The notes under the pieces were generated by a model, which ran no database searches, was not told where the DNA came from, and worked only from the letters and a program-made list of their open reading frames with translations. From positions 4,464,001-4,528,000 of the forward strand of contig OX485803.1 in the NCBI GenBank assembly GCA_950295325.1: a stretch of 64,000 bases of DNA. Direction: 5' to 3'. Shown piece after piece: positions 12,046-23,314 of this stretch. This stretch comes from Polytrichum commune. Its lineage: Eukaryota; Streptophyta; Polytrichopsida; Polytrichales; Polytrichaceae. The translations under genes and the position numbers were made by a program. How positions within the stretch are numbered: the stretch's first letter is position 1; each line of letters opens with the position of its first letter.

Positions 12046-12850
12046 GATCTTTCGGATCTTTCTGTATTAACGCAAGGTGTATTCCATAGATTCCCCTTAA
12101 AATGACCGGTTATTTCTGTAACTAGTCCATCTGTAACTAGCATTGGTTCTCCCTGTTCATTGATTCACTACTCAGGACAAGTGTGTGAGGCCCCTTGAGT
12201 AAGTGTTGTGATCTTTCGGACTCTTCTTTATTAATGCAAGGTATATTCCACGGATTCCCCTAAAATAATGGGTGAATTTTCCCTGAAGTCTTGAACATCG
12301 ACCGGTTATTTCTCTTCAACCTCAACCAGTTCCATCTGTAACTATATATGTAGCAGTCGGTTCTCCCCGGTCACTGACTCGCAACTCGGGACAAGTGAGT
12401 GAGTGAGTGAGTATATGTTGTGATCTTTCGGACTCTTCTTTATTAATGCAAGGTATATTCCACGGATTCCCCTAAATAATGGGCGATTTTTCCCTGAAGT
12501 CTTGAACATCGACCGGTTACTTCTCTTCAACCTCAACCAGTTCCATCTGTAACTATATATATGTAGCAGGCAGTTCTACCTGTTCACTGACTCGCGACTC
12601 GGGACAAGTGAGTGAGTGAGTGAGTATATGTTGTGATCTTTCGGACTCTTCTTTATTAATGCAAGGTATATTGCACAGATTCCCCTAAAATGATGGGTGA
12701 TTTTTCCCTGAAGTCGTGAACATCGACCGGTTATTTCTCATCAACCTCAACCAGTTCCATCTGTAACTAAGTTATGTTATGTAGCAGTCGGTTCTCCCCG
12801 GTCACTGACTCGCGACTCGGGACAAGTGAGTGAGAGGCCCCTCGAGTATA
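12046..12850 (+). repeat. Tandem array, about 212-bp unit, four copies
   Basis: Successive units start at about 12,050, 12,206, 12,418 and 12,630, each with TGTGATCTTTCGGA, followed by TTAATGCAAGGTATATT, CATCGACCGGTTA, CAACCTCAACCAGTTCCATC and GACAAGTGAGTGAG. The first unit is shorter and more diverged. Units 2-4 are very similar, so the expansion is recent. Diverged single relatives occur in opposite orientation near 14,645-14,785 and 47,775-47,880 (AAGAAATAACGGGTTAAAG; GAGAAATAACCGGTTC, with AGACTTCA following). This suggests amplification of a piece of a dispersed element, perhaps LTR-derived. It is non-coding. Confidence 0.8.
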
Positions 12851-13399
12851 TGCTGTGGGACAAGGATGTTTGGAGCATGGAAAATACGGGCATTGATGGG
12901 GGAAATCAATGTGGGGAGCGGGAGTACAGCAAGGAAGTTAGTTGAGTTTTAAAGCTGATGATGCCACCTCGATCTCAGGTCTTGTTGCCAATCCGATTTG
13001 TAAGTCGATTTCCGGGTACACTGTCGTATTTGAAGTACCCAAAACTTACGACCCGAGCTGTACACATACTACTACATTAATTAATTCGATCGCTTGGGAG
13101 GTATACTTTCATGTGACCATACATCCGTCCCACTCCTGGTTCACAAGGTGATGTATCTTATTAACTTCCAGTAACTCTGACGCTGCGTGGTGCTATCATA
13201 GCCCCACAAGGACGCCAAAACAGACACCCCCCCCCCCGGGTCCAGTTGCAAACATCACATTCTGTAACACATATGAGCTGGTACTCAACTTGTAACTCCA
13301 TGTTCAAGAACAGTGAACGGAGAGGAGAACCGACGGCTAAGGTAGACGAGGCTAATGTGGACACCTGCAGCTCTGAGGAATCATCCAATCGATGAACTT

Positions 13400-14580
13400 G
13401 GGCATCATAAGCTTGAGCATGTTAGTCATTGCGAATCAAGACCAAAGGATTTGAAATTGCTGAAATCGGAGTTGAGGAAGGTGTTGACTTAGGTTTTGGA
13501 ATGAAAGATTCTTTGCTTCCCAATCTGGTGTTATTAGGTGTGCGTGTGTGAGGGGGGGGGGGGGGAACACTCTTCCATCGTTCAGTGTTGTGTAAGTGGA
13601 CGACATCATTAGCAAATTCTACATGGGTCGTTTGCCAATGGGGGCATTCACGGTTGGGGTACTACTTTTGGGTGTCTAACGGTTTAAGAACTATTTTAGA
13701 CAACTTTACATACTTGGTGTGCTTAGATTTGTATTGTGGAGCATATTTTGGATCATACCTACATTTCATACTCCATATTGAGTACACTGACAAAGTTAAT
13801 TTACAAGGAATAGGGTCATCTAAGATATCATTTTGATTCCTTAAAAGGACATTCATGGGTGTTGTCAAAATTGTTCACCTTAGGATCAAGGAATGAAAAG
13901 GACAACAAAAACTAATCGAAAGGATCCCAATTTTTTTCCTCACAATCACCGTTCAAGTGTGTACCAATAGAACCAAAAATGTATTGCATACCAATTGTAT
14001 AACTTTACATGTGGTACCAAACATGGCCAACAATACACAAAATCATGGCTACATGAAAAAGAAACGTTTAGTATTAGAGTTGGACATTAAAAAATATATG
14101 TATGGACACATGACACTTACACCAAGGTACTAGGATGCAAAACATGAAAAAATTGACCTCTGATGTACACTTGAATAGTAAAAATTGCCATTGATGTGGC
14201 CCAAACAAGTCATATGACCTCTTTACAAGTTTTATGACTTATCTACTCATTTCATAGGGAATTTATCCATTATTGGTGATTATTTAATAAGAAATAATAT
14301 CTTTCTTGATAAAGCCTATGAACTACATACTTATCTATTTAAAATTTATTGATCAAATAATAGTAAATCATGATAAACGCCGAGATCCAATGCGACATAG
14401 TCCTTAAGTCCTTTGTCCCAAAAGTAGTACCCCAACCGTGAATGGACCCCAATGAAAACCAAGTTTAATGCCAATGTTGATTGTATGATGTCTCTAAAGT
14501 GGTCATGAGTAAGACAAAATGTTGCCGAACTAACTCTTCATTATAGAATACCCACAACACAAGTTGATCGGCACCTCATA
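13400..14580 (+). repeat. Dispersed repeat family R3, copy 1 (interrupted)
   Basis: Positions 13,400-13,640 and 14,451-14,580 together correspond to a continuous segment at 63,680-64,000: GGAGTTGAGGAAGGTGT, GGGGAACACT, GTTCAGTGTTGTGTAAGTGG, GAAATTCTACATG-like, then CAAGTTTAATGCCAATGTTG, and TTATAGAATACCCACAACAC. The 810 bases between the two halves are an inserted element. A long G tract (13,551-13,565) lies inside the first half. The copy is non-coding. Confidence 0.75.
13641..14450 (+). mobile_element. 810-bp TIR element (GGGG...CCCC ends)
   Basis: The left end GGGGCATTCACGGTTGGGGT continues ACTACTTTTGGG. The right end, on the opposite strand, reads GGGGTCCATTCACGGTTGGG and then the same GTACTACTTTTGGG, giving terminal inverted repeats of about 32 bp that differ by a 2-bp indel. 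It is flanked by AATG on both sides (13,637-13,640 and 14,451-14,454). The related repeat at 63,680-64,000 passes through the site uninterrupted (TTTGCCTATGAAAAACAAG). No transposase is encoded, so the element is non-autonomous. The superfamily is uncertain because a 4-bp target duplication is unusual; a 3-bp ATG duplication is also possible. Confidence 0.85.
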
Positions 14581-16814
14581 GTCACATGCCACCACTCATT
14601 GAGTTAGAGTGACTATACTGCCGATTATGAGCATAAATAGACAACCGATTAAGTTGAGTTTAAGAAATAACGGGTTAAAGTTCAAGACTTCAGGAAAATT
14701 ACCCACAATTTTAGGGGAATTTATGAAACGGGCCTCAAATTAATGAAGAAAAACCGAAAGATTACAACGTGTAACTTGTTGGACTTGGAAACACTTTATT
14801 GAATGAGTATGCTCAAAAATTTCCCCAGACACTGTAAGACTCGTGGGCAAGGACCCACTCATATTACTTATTGCAACACCCAACTATTCATGAATGTTGA
14901 AGGGTGTTTGATCAACTCGGTTGGAGTCCAAATACCTATTCATGGTGAAGCTGTTTTCAATGAACGTGACCCACTTTGGCTGCCCTTTTGTATGCACTTT
15001 GTGTTATTGTATGCATCATAATCAAATAATTAATCGTACACAACATTGTGAAGGCAAACTGAAAATGTACTCCAAACACTTGTCATGTTGGTGAAAGAAG
15101 AATGTAAATCTTTCAGTGTGGTAGATTTATAAATTTCCCAATGATGTAGGACAAGTTTCTGGTGACACATGAATATTGGTCGGGAGTCATATGCTTGTAG
15201 TGATTGATAGAACAACACCATAATTATCATGAATGCAACAAGAAGCCGCAATCATGTCAATTTTGTTTATGGGTGTGGGTTATCATTTGGAATTACATGT
15301 TGCTATAACTTTCTAACAAGTATACCATCTTTACCAAGCAAGTTATCACTACCAATATATGAATAATGCGCAACCATCGTGAATAAGGGGCAACCATCAT
15401 GTGCTAGTGAAAGAACAATGCAAATCTACCACTGTGGTAGATGATAAATTTCTAGTGATGTAGGGTAAGTTTCCAATGACGCATGACAATTGCGTTAGAC
15501 TCAGATGCTTGTAGTGTATTTTTTGTTCTTTGATGTGCATATCAGCTATTTTGTATATGAATAAAAATTAATAATATTTGTGAAGTATTATAGCAACTTG
15601 TAACTTTATACGATAAAACACACTTATAGGACAACTAATGTAGTGTATAGTACCAGCATGGGCCCGTTCCGTCTTGGACCTTTGCACTTGTTCATATGAC
15701 ACATCATTTTTAACGTGATCCCCCCTTGGGGTGGACATGTAGAAAAGTTAAGAAACTCGGTGGGTTAAAACATGGTCCAATTAATTCTTAGGAGGACAAT
15801 GTTAGAAAAATGTAGAGTTAACATAGGGTCACTTCTTGTTAAAAATACAATGGCCATATAAAATCACATGCATGTACTGATACCTACCTTAATGTGGGCT
15901 TGAAGAAAACATAGCATAGCAAAAAAGGTGTCAAGATTGTTTACTTCATCTAGGATCCATTTTATTGTCTACTTGAATCTGAATAAATTTTTGTTGACAT
16001 CCCTCATCAGTCAAAATAGTATGGAACCCAACTTCTGTTCATTTTAGGGTTTCAAGCTCTAGCTTCGTGCTCAATTCGTTTGTTGGTTTGGAGAAGGATG
16101 TGTGTTTGCATGTTGCGGGAAGGTTTAGGGCTTGTGGTGTTTCTTTGCATGCCTAATCCAAGTGATGATGATGTATTGGTGCATATGAAATTCTTGAGTT
16201 CACATGTAGAGACACATGATCTGTTATGTATAGGGTTGATGGACTCAAGCATGTATGATTTGCTACAACCATAATTTTTTTGGTCAAAAATTAATTTTGT
16301 AACCACACAATATGCTATAAAATATATGTCTTCTATACATCATGATAGGGTCAATAATATTGACAACAAAATGACATTCCAAATAACAATAGGGTGCATT
16401 TGAATAAGGAAACTGTGCATGATACTACCCAAATAAAAATAAAACCTCTTATTGACCGTGTATATGACAAAATTATACTAAATGACCGCCCCGAATTTCT
16501 TCTGGCCGTGTAATATTTAGCAAAATTATAACCAAATATTATGTACGTACAAGGAGTTGCACATGAACAAACTGGACCACTCAAACCTGCACCCAACTTG
16601 GCCATCCAAATAACCGAATATGCATTCACATATGACATGTACATTGACCAAGCTATCAAAAAAAGAAGACAACTACAACTCCCTTATAGAGCTCAAGGAT
16701 GGAAAGTCAACCCACTTTTGATCATCACCCATGAGTCTGTGGAACCAATTACATAAGAAGCATAGAATTATTAATAAGCCTACACACCCACTCACATAGA
16801 ATACATATTGTAAC
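14581..16814. other. Intergenic repeat-rich DNA
   Basis: No recognisable gene is present. Segments at about 15,084-15,212 and 15,398-15,520 are diverged direct duplicates (GTGAAAGAAGAATGTAAATC and GTGAAAGAACAATGCAAATC, later GATGTAGGACAAGTTT and GATGTAGGGTAAGTTT, then ATATGCTTGTAGTG and AGATGCTTGTAGTG). The short frames here are spurious. Confidence 0.5.
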
Positions 16815-17309
16815 TACACCCCAAACTCCGTAATATCAACCTCCATAATGTCACACATTCTTTAATATCCCAAAACCCTAGGGAACAAATGTTCGTAGTT
16901 CAAATCTCACTCGTTATTGTCACATCTCTCTCCCTTATATAACGAAATTTGTCATTAATGCAAACCACTAAAGAAGTCAACCCACACCCTTGCATTGCGT
17001 CATGTGTCGACATGTGGAGTGTCACCTTCTTATTTTATTTTATTTTTCTTCTTCTTCTTATGCCACTTGTTGAATGTTGGTACATGTGTCCGCCATATCG
17101 CTCGGGAAGGTCAAGTGGAGTGGACCACACTAGCGTAGGTGACGGGAGAACGAATTCAAATTATCCTCACATCTCCTTTGTGCTATTTCACAATGTCACA
17201 TGCTACGCTAATTCTACAGTATCACGCATCCATGTTAATACTACAAAACTTTGTAATATCACGTGCACTTTGGTTGCCACAAATGTAATACTACGGAGTT
17301 TAGAGTGTA
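16815..17309 (+). mobile_element. 0.5-kb MITE-like family M1, copy 1
   Basis: The element begins TACACCCCAAACTCCGTAAT and its right end, on the opposite strand, reads TACACTCTAAACTCCGTAGT. This gives inverted termini of about 20 bp. The interior aligns throughout with 43,623-44,094 (ACCCTAGGGAAC, GTTCGTAGTTCAAAT, GAAGTCAACCCACACCCT, TATGCCACTTGTTGAATG, GTATCACGCATCCATGTTAA). No target duplication is obvious. The frame running through 16,949-17,326 is shared only because the DNA is repeated; it is interrupted by pyrimidine-rich expansion and resembles no protein. Confidence 0.75.
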
Positions 17310-18958
17310 CATTACACTCAAGCTGAGCCCACCTACCACAAAGTAGGCAATATTCCCTACCTTTGTACCAAGTGGACTCATAAACACCATAGGGTTAACA
17401 TGCTCAAATTCATGTTGGTTTCAAAACCGATGTTTTATTTTCTTTGTTTTCTTTGGTGCTTTAGGCACTATGCCCCCCCCCCCCCACTCCATCTCTCCGG
17501 AAAGTTGGTGAATAGAGGATGATGACCTCAACCCCACTCCATTGCCAATCAAGACAAGAATAAAATATTGGTAGTGGTACAAACCACTTGTAGTTCAACT
17601 AGCATTTGCTTAGGGAAGGGCCACTAGCAAATAAACATTTCCTACCTAGATTTACACCTACTAGTACCAAGTCACTTCACACTCATATCCACTTAAAACG
17701 AATCTGGATTGGATATAGGGCACAAACACTCAACTCCCAACCTACATGGAGCTTATAACCTGGAGTCACATCCTCCCCCCCAAAAACACTTTATACCCTA
17801 TTCCCCAATATCATTACACCCCTAGACAAAATTTCACTACAATTACAAACTATTGGTTAGTATTAAAAATTATTGGTTACTGGTATAATGTCTATTGCCT
17901 GCAAAAGGTGAAGTAATGCTACACCCAAAGTCAATACAGTTATGGACATTTTCGAACATGTCCATAAAGGAGATTGGAGTTCTTATTATTATTGTATGCA
18001 CTTAGCAACATTGTGGAAATAACCCGAAACAAATAAAACATACAATACCGATAATCTTCGTGATGAGTGCAATATGAAGTTGCAAACTAAGGTAGCCGGT
18101 GTTAAAGTAATATTTTTGGAATGTACATGAAATGCCTCCCAACCTATCTACCCAAGCCACCGAAGCTTAACCGCATTGCCTCCCAAACTAAACATTCATG
18201 CCGACCAAAATTAACTTGCATGCCACCTAAGTTTAACTTGCTTGGCTACCTATTCACACTGCTATGTGGGCCCTTCTATGTTAGCTCTCCAAACTACTGC
18301 TAACCCAACATGTAGCTTAACATGCCTTACATGTTGCCTTCATTCCCGACTTTCTACTAATTTTTCTAAGCTATTGTGATAGTATACTCTAACTAACGTA
18401 CTTGCCTGCAAACTCCCTAATAAAAAGACGTGTTTCAATATCAACTACAACTTTTGATTAATTCAATTGAGAGTTTCACAATCATCATGTAATCTCAAAG
18501 CATAGTGCATTAAGAATTAAGAAAATTGAGATCATGAAGAGAAAATAATCATCATTTCAACCACGTTCAAATCATCATTCACAACATTCTCACTCAATGG
18601 TGGAAAGTGTGGATTAGGTTTATGAGCCCAAGGGGTCTCTATGAATTCAAGTTCGTGCAATGGAACCCCTTGTGGTTTGGCTTTGAGTCGGGCCATGGCA
18701 ATGTGCATGCTTTGGCAACATTTTGGTGGTGTGTTTCTACAATACTGGCCAATTATGATCCAAATATGGGTACTTTGGTTTTGAATTGGCGGTGTAGAGC
18801 CATTCACCCGCTGTTGCACAACTTTTGGCACTTCATTGCAAGTCAAAAACTCCCTTTGTCTCCTTCATTGCGATATGGGGCTTCTTTGTTTCTTTGCAAA
18901 ATTGCTTCTCAACCTCCCTCTTCCCATTGTTTAATTCTAACTCTTCATTCTTTCTCTT
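17310..18958. other. Intergenic DNA next to transposase remnant
   Basis: No gene can be supported. A C tract lies at about 17,472-17,485. The minus-strand frame at 18,532-18,846 lies just downstream of the pogo-type transposase remnant and could be its degraded C-terminal tail, but I see no diagnostic motif in it. The plus-strand frames over the same DNA are shadows. Confidence 0.4.
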
Positions 18959-20216
18959 TCATGCCGCATTGACCTCCACCTTCTTCAATGCCTTCTCCTC
19001 CCATTGTGTTATGTATTCATCTGATGTCAAAACAATTGACTTGGTGTAGTCAATTATTGGTTTGCTTGCATTCTTCCTTCTTGTGTGTTCTTCTGGGAAT
19101 GTTGGAAGAGTCGAGAATTGGGATATGCTACTTGGTTCTTTCATGGGAAGATAATGCTTAATATTGAAGAAATTTCGTAAATGTTATTCATCTTCACATT
19201 TAGTGCTTGGAATGCTATCTTCCCACATTCCGGTGACACCGAAATCGGTAAGTCATCTTCCCTTTCCTTGTCAACCTCCACAAAGTAATGTCAAACATTC
19301 AAGCACTCCTCTAGTGTGTATATTTAAATGAAGTCTCCCTCAATTCTTCAACTGATATTGGAAAAGGTGTTGCAATTGCTTCACCTTCTTCACAAAGTGT
19401 CCAACAATCAGAAGGTGCCATCTTGTTGTTTGTTTTCGTGTCATCAAGTGGCCAAACACCATATGCGCAAAACATGGCAATGATGTTCTCCGCACACAAA
19501 ACTCTCTTCAATGACACCAAAACCCAATGGGCAAGGCCCTCTTTCCGAGCTCCAATGCCTTTGTTTGCTATGCACCATATCTCATGACAATGTGTAAACA
19601 TTTTCGTGCAACTCTTAAAGCATGCTATGTCTAGTGGATGAAGAGTGTGAAAGGTATGAGAGGGTAGAGTGATTAGATCCCATCCCAACATGCCCGCTTG
19701 ACTGACAACATTGATTGTTACATGCAAGTTGTGCTCATCAAGAATAAAAAAGGTGGTGGTTGGAAGGAGACAACTTTCCACCCGCGTTTTGCATACATTT
19801 TGCAAAATGAGATAGCCACTTGTGGAAAAGAATTATGTCATCCATGCTTTGGGTGTGTTGCCATGCAAGCACTTGTTTCTCATTTGTGAAGGTAGTTTGT
19901 TTTCATTTGCTTCCCCTTGAATATGTACAAAATTGAAATGCACTCTTTCACCACATTGATGCAACTCAACATGGAGAGGTGCTTTCTTTCATTTGGCGTC
20001 ATGGTGTGCACATTCTTCACACCTCACCCACCCAACACAACTGGTCCACAACTCCTTTTTGCTTGTGCATAGCTTTGATCACAATCCCATATTTGATTTG
20101 GAGAGTAGTTGTGCAAGCAATATGTGGTGCGGATATGACCATACAAAAACTTTACATTTTATGGACACAGACCCGTGCATGTCCAGTCCCCAACCCTTGC
20201 ACAACACGCAATGAAA
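18959..20216 (-). pseudogene. pogo/jerky-type DDE transposase, C-terminal part (split by CACTA)
   Basis: This minus-strand sequence is the DDE_1 catalytic half of a CENP-B/jerky-like pogo transposase. In order it shows IWDCDQS (first acidic residue region), then YIFKGKQMKTNY, ILDEHNLHVTINVV (second Asp), DLITLPSHTFHTLHPLDIAC (third Asp; compare the family motif PSHTSHxLQPLD), RKEGLAHWVLVSLKRVL and GVWPLDD, and near the end IIDYTKSIVLTSDEYI. The longest uninterrupted stretch is 19,311-19,805. The parts lie in different frames and contain stops, so several frameshifts have killed the gene. The N-terminal half lies beyond the CACTA insertion at 29,116-29,491. The family normally cuts and pastes Tc1/mariner-related elements; this copy is inactive. 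Confidence 0.85.
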
Positions 20217-20460
20217 CACTATAAGAAACCCGCGTTTTTGGGGTCGTTTTACGGAAACGCGTCTTGTTTTCATAGACGTCATTATGTTCGGCCGTTAACG
20301 CAGGCAGTAGTCTAAATTTTGAAGGATGTTGCGGGAAACATGAGAGATCTTTTCCCTCGACATGGAGATGTTAGTAAGGATGGGCGTATTCTTTTAGATG
20401 TTCTGTTAAACGTGTTGATGTTCACCGCTGACGTGTTTGAAAACGAGAAGGCCACGTCAT
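20217..20460 (+). repeat. CACTA left end: TIR and subterminal region
   Basis: The 12-bp terminus is followed by subterminal sequence with repeated ACGTC/GACGT and related words (CATAGACGTC, GCTGACGTG, GCCACGTCATC). In En/Spm elements such subterminal repeats are the binding sites of the TNPA protein; the role here is inferred from that family. Confidence 0.7.
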
Positions 20461-20957
20461 CACCGGGTGTCATTTTTTGCATGCACAGTCACGTTGGTTG
20501 CGGTGGGCAGACTCGAAAAGCTGCCTGGGGGAAAAAAAAAGCATGAATGGGCAGCTATTTGCGGGGAGCTATAAAAACTGAATTCCATCCCAAATAATTT
20601 GGGAAATTCCACATAACGGGTTGGGACTGCTTGAATATGGTTAATTCCATGCATGATATTTTCCAAAATTGCGTTGACATGTTTACCATATATGTCTAAA
20701 AAAGTAAAGATTTTTGAGGGATCCGTCTTCTTTCTTTCTTTAGCATAAAATATATATGTTGGGATTGCAATAAAAGACAAAGTACATATTGCCTTGCAAC
20801 AACTTTCATAAGCTATTTCCAGATTTAAAGACAGATGAACTTCAGGCTTGTAATTTAAATTCAAAGACATGAACACAACATCATCCATTGCAAAATATGG
20901 ATCTTTATTGCTCCTTCCAATTGGAATATACATGCTTGACACCTTTGTTGCTCTCAT
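20460..20957 (-). CDS. Unidentified 165-codon frame inside CACTA
   Basis: This is an open frame of 165 residues on the minus strand, downstream of the TNP2 fragment. I recognise no domain. It has ordinary amino-acid composition, a hydrophobic patch (CTLSFIAIPTYIFYA) and no signal peptide. It could be a captured host fragment, part of a degenerate transposase exon, or chance. The base composition is more AT-rich than the rest of the element, so an older insertion or captured DNA is possible. Confidence 0.2.
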   Translation of the reverse strand: MRATKVSSMYIPIGRSNKDPYFAMDDVVFMSLNLNYKPEVHLSLNLEIAYESCCKAICTLSFIAIPTYIFYAKERKKTDPSKIFTFLDIYGKHVNAILENIMHGINHIQAVPTRYVEFPKLFGMEFSFYSSPQIAAHSCFFFPPGSFSSLPTATNVTVHAKNDTR

Positions 20958-21212
20958 CCACGATGTCGTGGTCGCATCCCAGCGAGGAAATCAAAATCTA
21001 ACTATTGGAAAACAAATAATGCCCGGAACACTCCACATCCATGTGGTCCTCTTATTGCACATGTCATAGAGGACGTTTTTGCAAATGCAAGTGTAGACAT
21101 CAACTTTGACACTCCGCTCTGACCCTGCATGCCGTGTGTTGTGAGACTCTTGGCTGTATTGCATGCCATATGCGTTGTGACGTTGGTGCATGTGCTTTGG
21201 GAGAAGGCCATG

Positions 21213-21967
21213 TTACTGTGTGTCTTCGTGGTCTTCTTGGCCGCGATCATCTAGTCCTGTTGGGATGTACACACCGTCGTCATCGGCGGGCTCTCTGATT
21301 GGCTCTACATCTTCCACCCGTGGTTGTAAACCCAAGAAGTCACCATCGTGGCCCACGTCAATTATGTTTGGCATGCATTGGTTGATTTGTAGTTGCCCGC
21401 GTCTACCCCTGACTTCCGTTCGACATACAATCTTCCAACCCGGCCTCGTTGGATCATTGGAGAGGAAGACTTGTTGACAGTGCAAAGGAAATGCAAAAGA
21501 GTTTGAATGCACCATGCCATCCATGTGGTTGAAGTTTGCCATAGTGAAACCATACCGGTCCCTTTCAATGTTTGGATGACGAGATCCTGGCTTGGACGAA
21601 CCCAATCGCACACTAACACGGTCGTGCAATGATTTCGGTAGTCCAACTCCAGAATCTCTTTGATGTACCCCACATAGTCCTCGGTTGTCTCTATAGGTCG
21701 CCCATTTCGCAAACCCCATGGTATTTGTCGCGTGAAAGATGCCACCACACACGAATCACGCGTGACGCGGCCACCTTCAGCACTACGAACACGAAAGTGG
21801 CCACTCGCAACTCCGTGTGCAAAATTATGTCCCCGAGAGGCACGTGACGTAGTGTGCGTCCATCTTCCGTGAAACGGATGGTCGCAACACGGCGTCCAGC
21901 TGACGTCATGTTCCAATCGCTCACTTGGCGATGTTGTTCGCAAAGACGACCACAGAGAGGTCCTCAC
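21213..21967 (-). pseudogene. TNP2-type CACTA transposase, C-terminal DUF4216 fragment
   Basis: The minus strand encodes the DUF4216 domain found near the C-terminus of plant CACTA TNP2 transposases. In order: GHFRVRSAEGGRVTRDSCVV (family pattern of an R-T-Q-N-S-G-V-like strand), EILELDYRNH, VLVCDWV, then in a second frame RDRYGFTMANFNHMDG, SNSFAFPLHCQQVFLSNDP and RPGWKIVCRTEVRG. The first half is read in the frame of 21,967-21,362 and the second in the frame of 21,752-21,213. A one-base frameshift therefore lies near 21,595-21,610, unless a very short intron explains it. It ends at a stop at 21,213. I could not find the upstream Transposase_21 catalytic region or DUF4218 on either strand. 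DUF4216 itself has no known catalytic role. Confidence 0.8.
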
Positions 21968-22622
21968 ATGCCCACCATTTCAAAAGCTGCAACAAATCGC
22001 GGAATTCTTTTTCACGTCATGTTCCATTAATGCATGAGTCGTAAAATAGCCTCGGCCTACACATGTTGTCACCCTTGTCAACTGCAACCAAAATCTTCCA
22101 GGGACCACTGTACCTCTTTCAAATTGCAACAAAAACATGAGCGGCAATTCCCTACATGTCCTCATGGATGTCCACATATGTGTCGTTTTGGACGTGATCC
22201 TGTCCAAGGTGTCATCTTCTTGGACACGCAAACGAAGATGCCCACACTAACACAATAGAGCATTCAATAAATGTACATGTATGGGGCAATCATGGATGTT
22301 GCACATCACCATTCCCCAATCTGCGGCACACTCTACAAACGTTTGAGGTGAATAGCGAATTTGGAAGTGTGCTGCATGGTAATGTGCATTGAAAGAAATT
22401 TGCACATCTACACTTGGCATGTGGGTGGCACAGCTGGCGGATTGGGTAGCATGTTCCAAGTACGCCACTTCCATTCCCATACGAAGACACTGCGCATGAT
22501 ATGCACATGACACATTGGATGTCAGAAATGACATCTACGCAAACAGTGGGTTCTGACACGGAAGTAAAAAGGGATGTGAATTACCATTACCCACGTGTCC
22601 CACAGAGTAAACATCATAGTCA

Positions 22623-23009
22623 ATGTCCCAGAAGAGTTGGGAAAGGGTTGCCGCTATTCTCCAAACCCTAAAGCTTGTCGTCAACCTTCGTGCGCACATT
22701 GCAAGCGCAACACTTAGCAGCATGGCAGTGTCACGTGCAACACGAATGCGGGCTAGGGTTGTCCATTTTGCAGAGACATCAAAACAACCGCGCAAGGTGG
22801 ATGTGGATGACTCCGAGGCCGCTGCAGTGCTCTCAAATTTTGTATTGCAATGCGGGGAGACGATGCCTTCCACTAAACAGAGTACAGTTGTTAAAACCCA
22901 GGGACCTCACTGCCGCCGCAGCTCCCGCTTGTTGCACCTGCTGGGGATTGAAAATGACTCGCCTCCGTCTACTAATGCAACCAACAAGAACAACCCAACT
23001 GCAAATGAG
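22623..23009 (+). CDS. Possible upstream exon of the TNPA-like gene
   Basis: This open stretch ends at a good donor (AATGAG|GTGAGT at 23,010). A good acceptor (TTTGCAG at 23,302) opens, in the same phase, into the frame that contains the ATG at 23,315. The predicted segment is 129 residues, basic, and contains CRRSSRLLHLLGI and an Asn/Thr-rich tail, which suits a DNA-binding or nuclear N-terminus. It may equally be leader sequence with the real start at 23,315. The minus-strand frame over the same DNA is a shadow. Confidence 0.4.
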
Positions 23010-23314
23010 GTGAGTCTTCCATTGCAATTCGATTGATGATGTTGCCCCACGCAGGCTGCCGAATTTTGTCTCTCCGGATTCAAAATTTGGTCGCCTCCCC
23101 ACTGCCGAGGCTGCTCGGCCATGCAGCCTGTGCAGCCGGACCTCCACGTGTTTGTCCTCGGCTATAGGTTTCAAGCAGCCATAGGGTCCCTATGTGGCTA
23201 TAGGGCCACAAATGGCCATAGGCACAACCGCCCTCGCACTCAATACACCCTCTGTCCTCACTCTCTGTCCTGGTGTTTGCTTCGACGCTCGGGTGTTTGC
23301 AGCCGCCTCCGAAG

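Noticed and set aside
12046-12850. Possible CRISPR-like array
   Set aside because: The units are about 212 bp, near-identical throughout with no unique spacers, in plant nuclear DNA.
16949-17326. 125-codon frame shared with 43,619-43,951
   Set aside because: The similarity is due to a repeated MITE-like element. The frames diverge at a simple-repeat expansion and resemble no protein.
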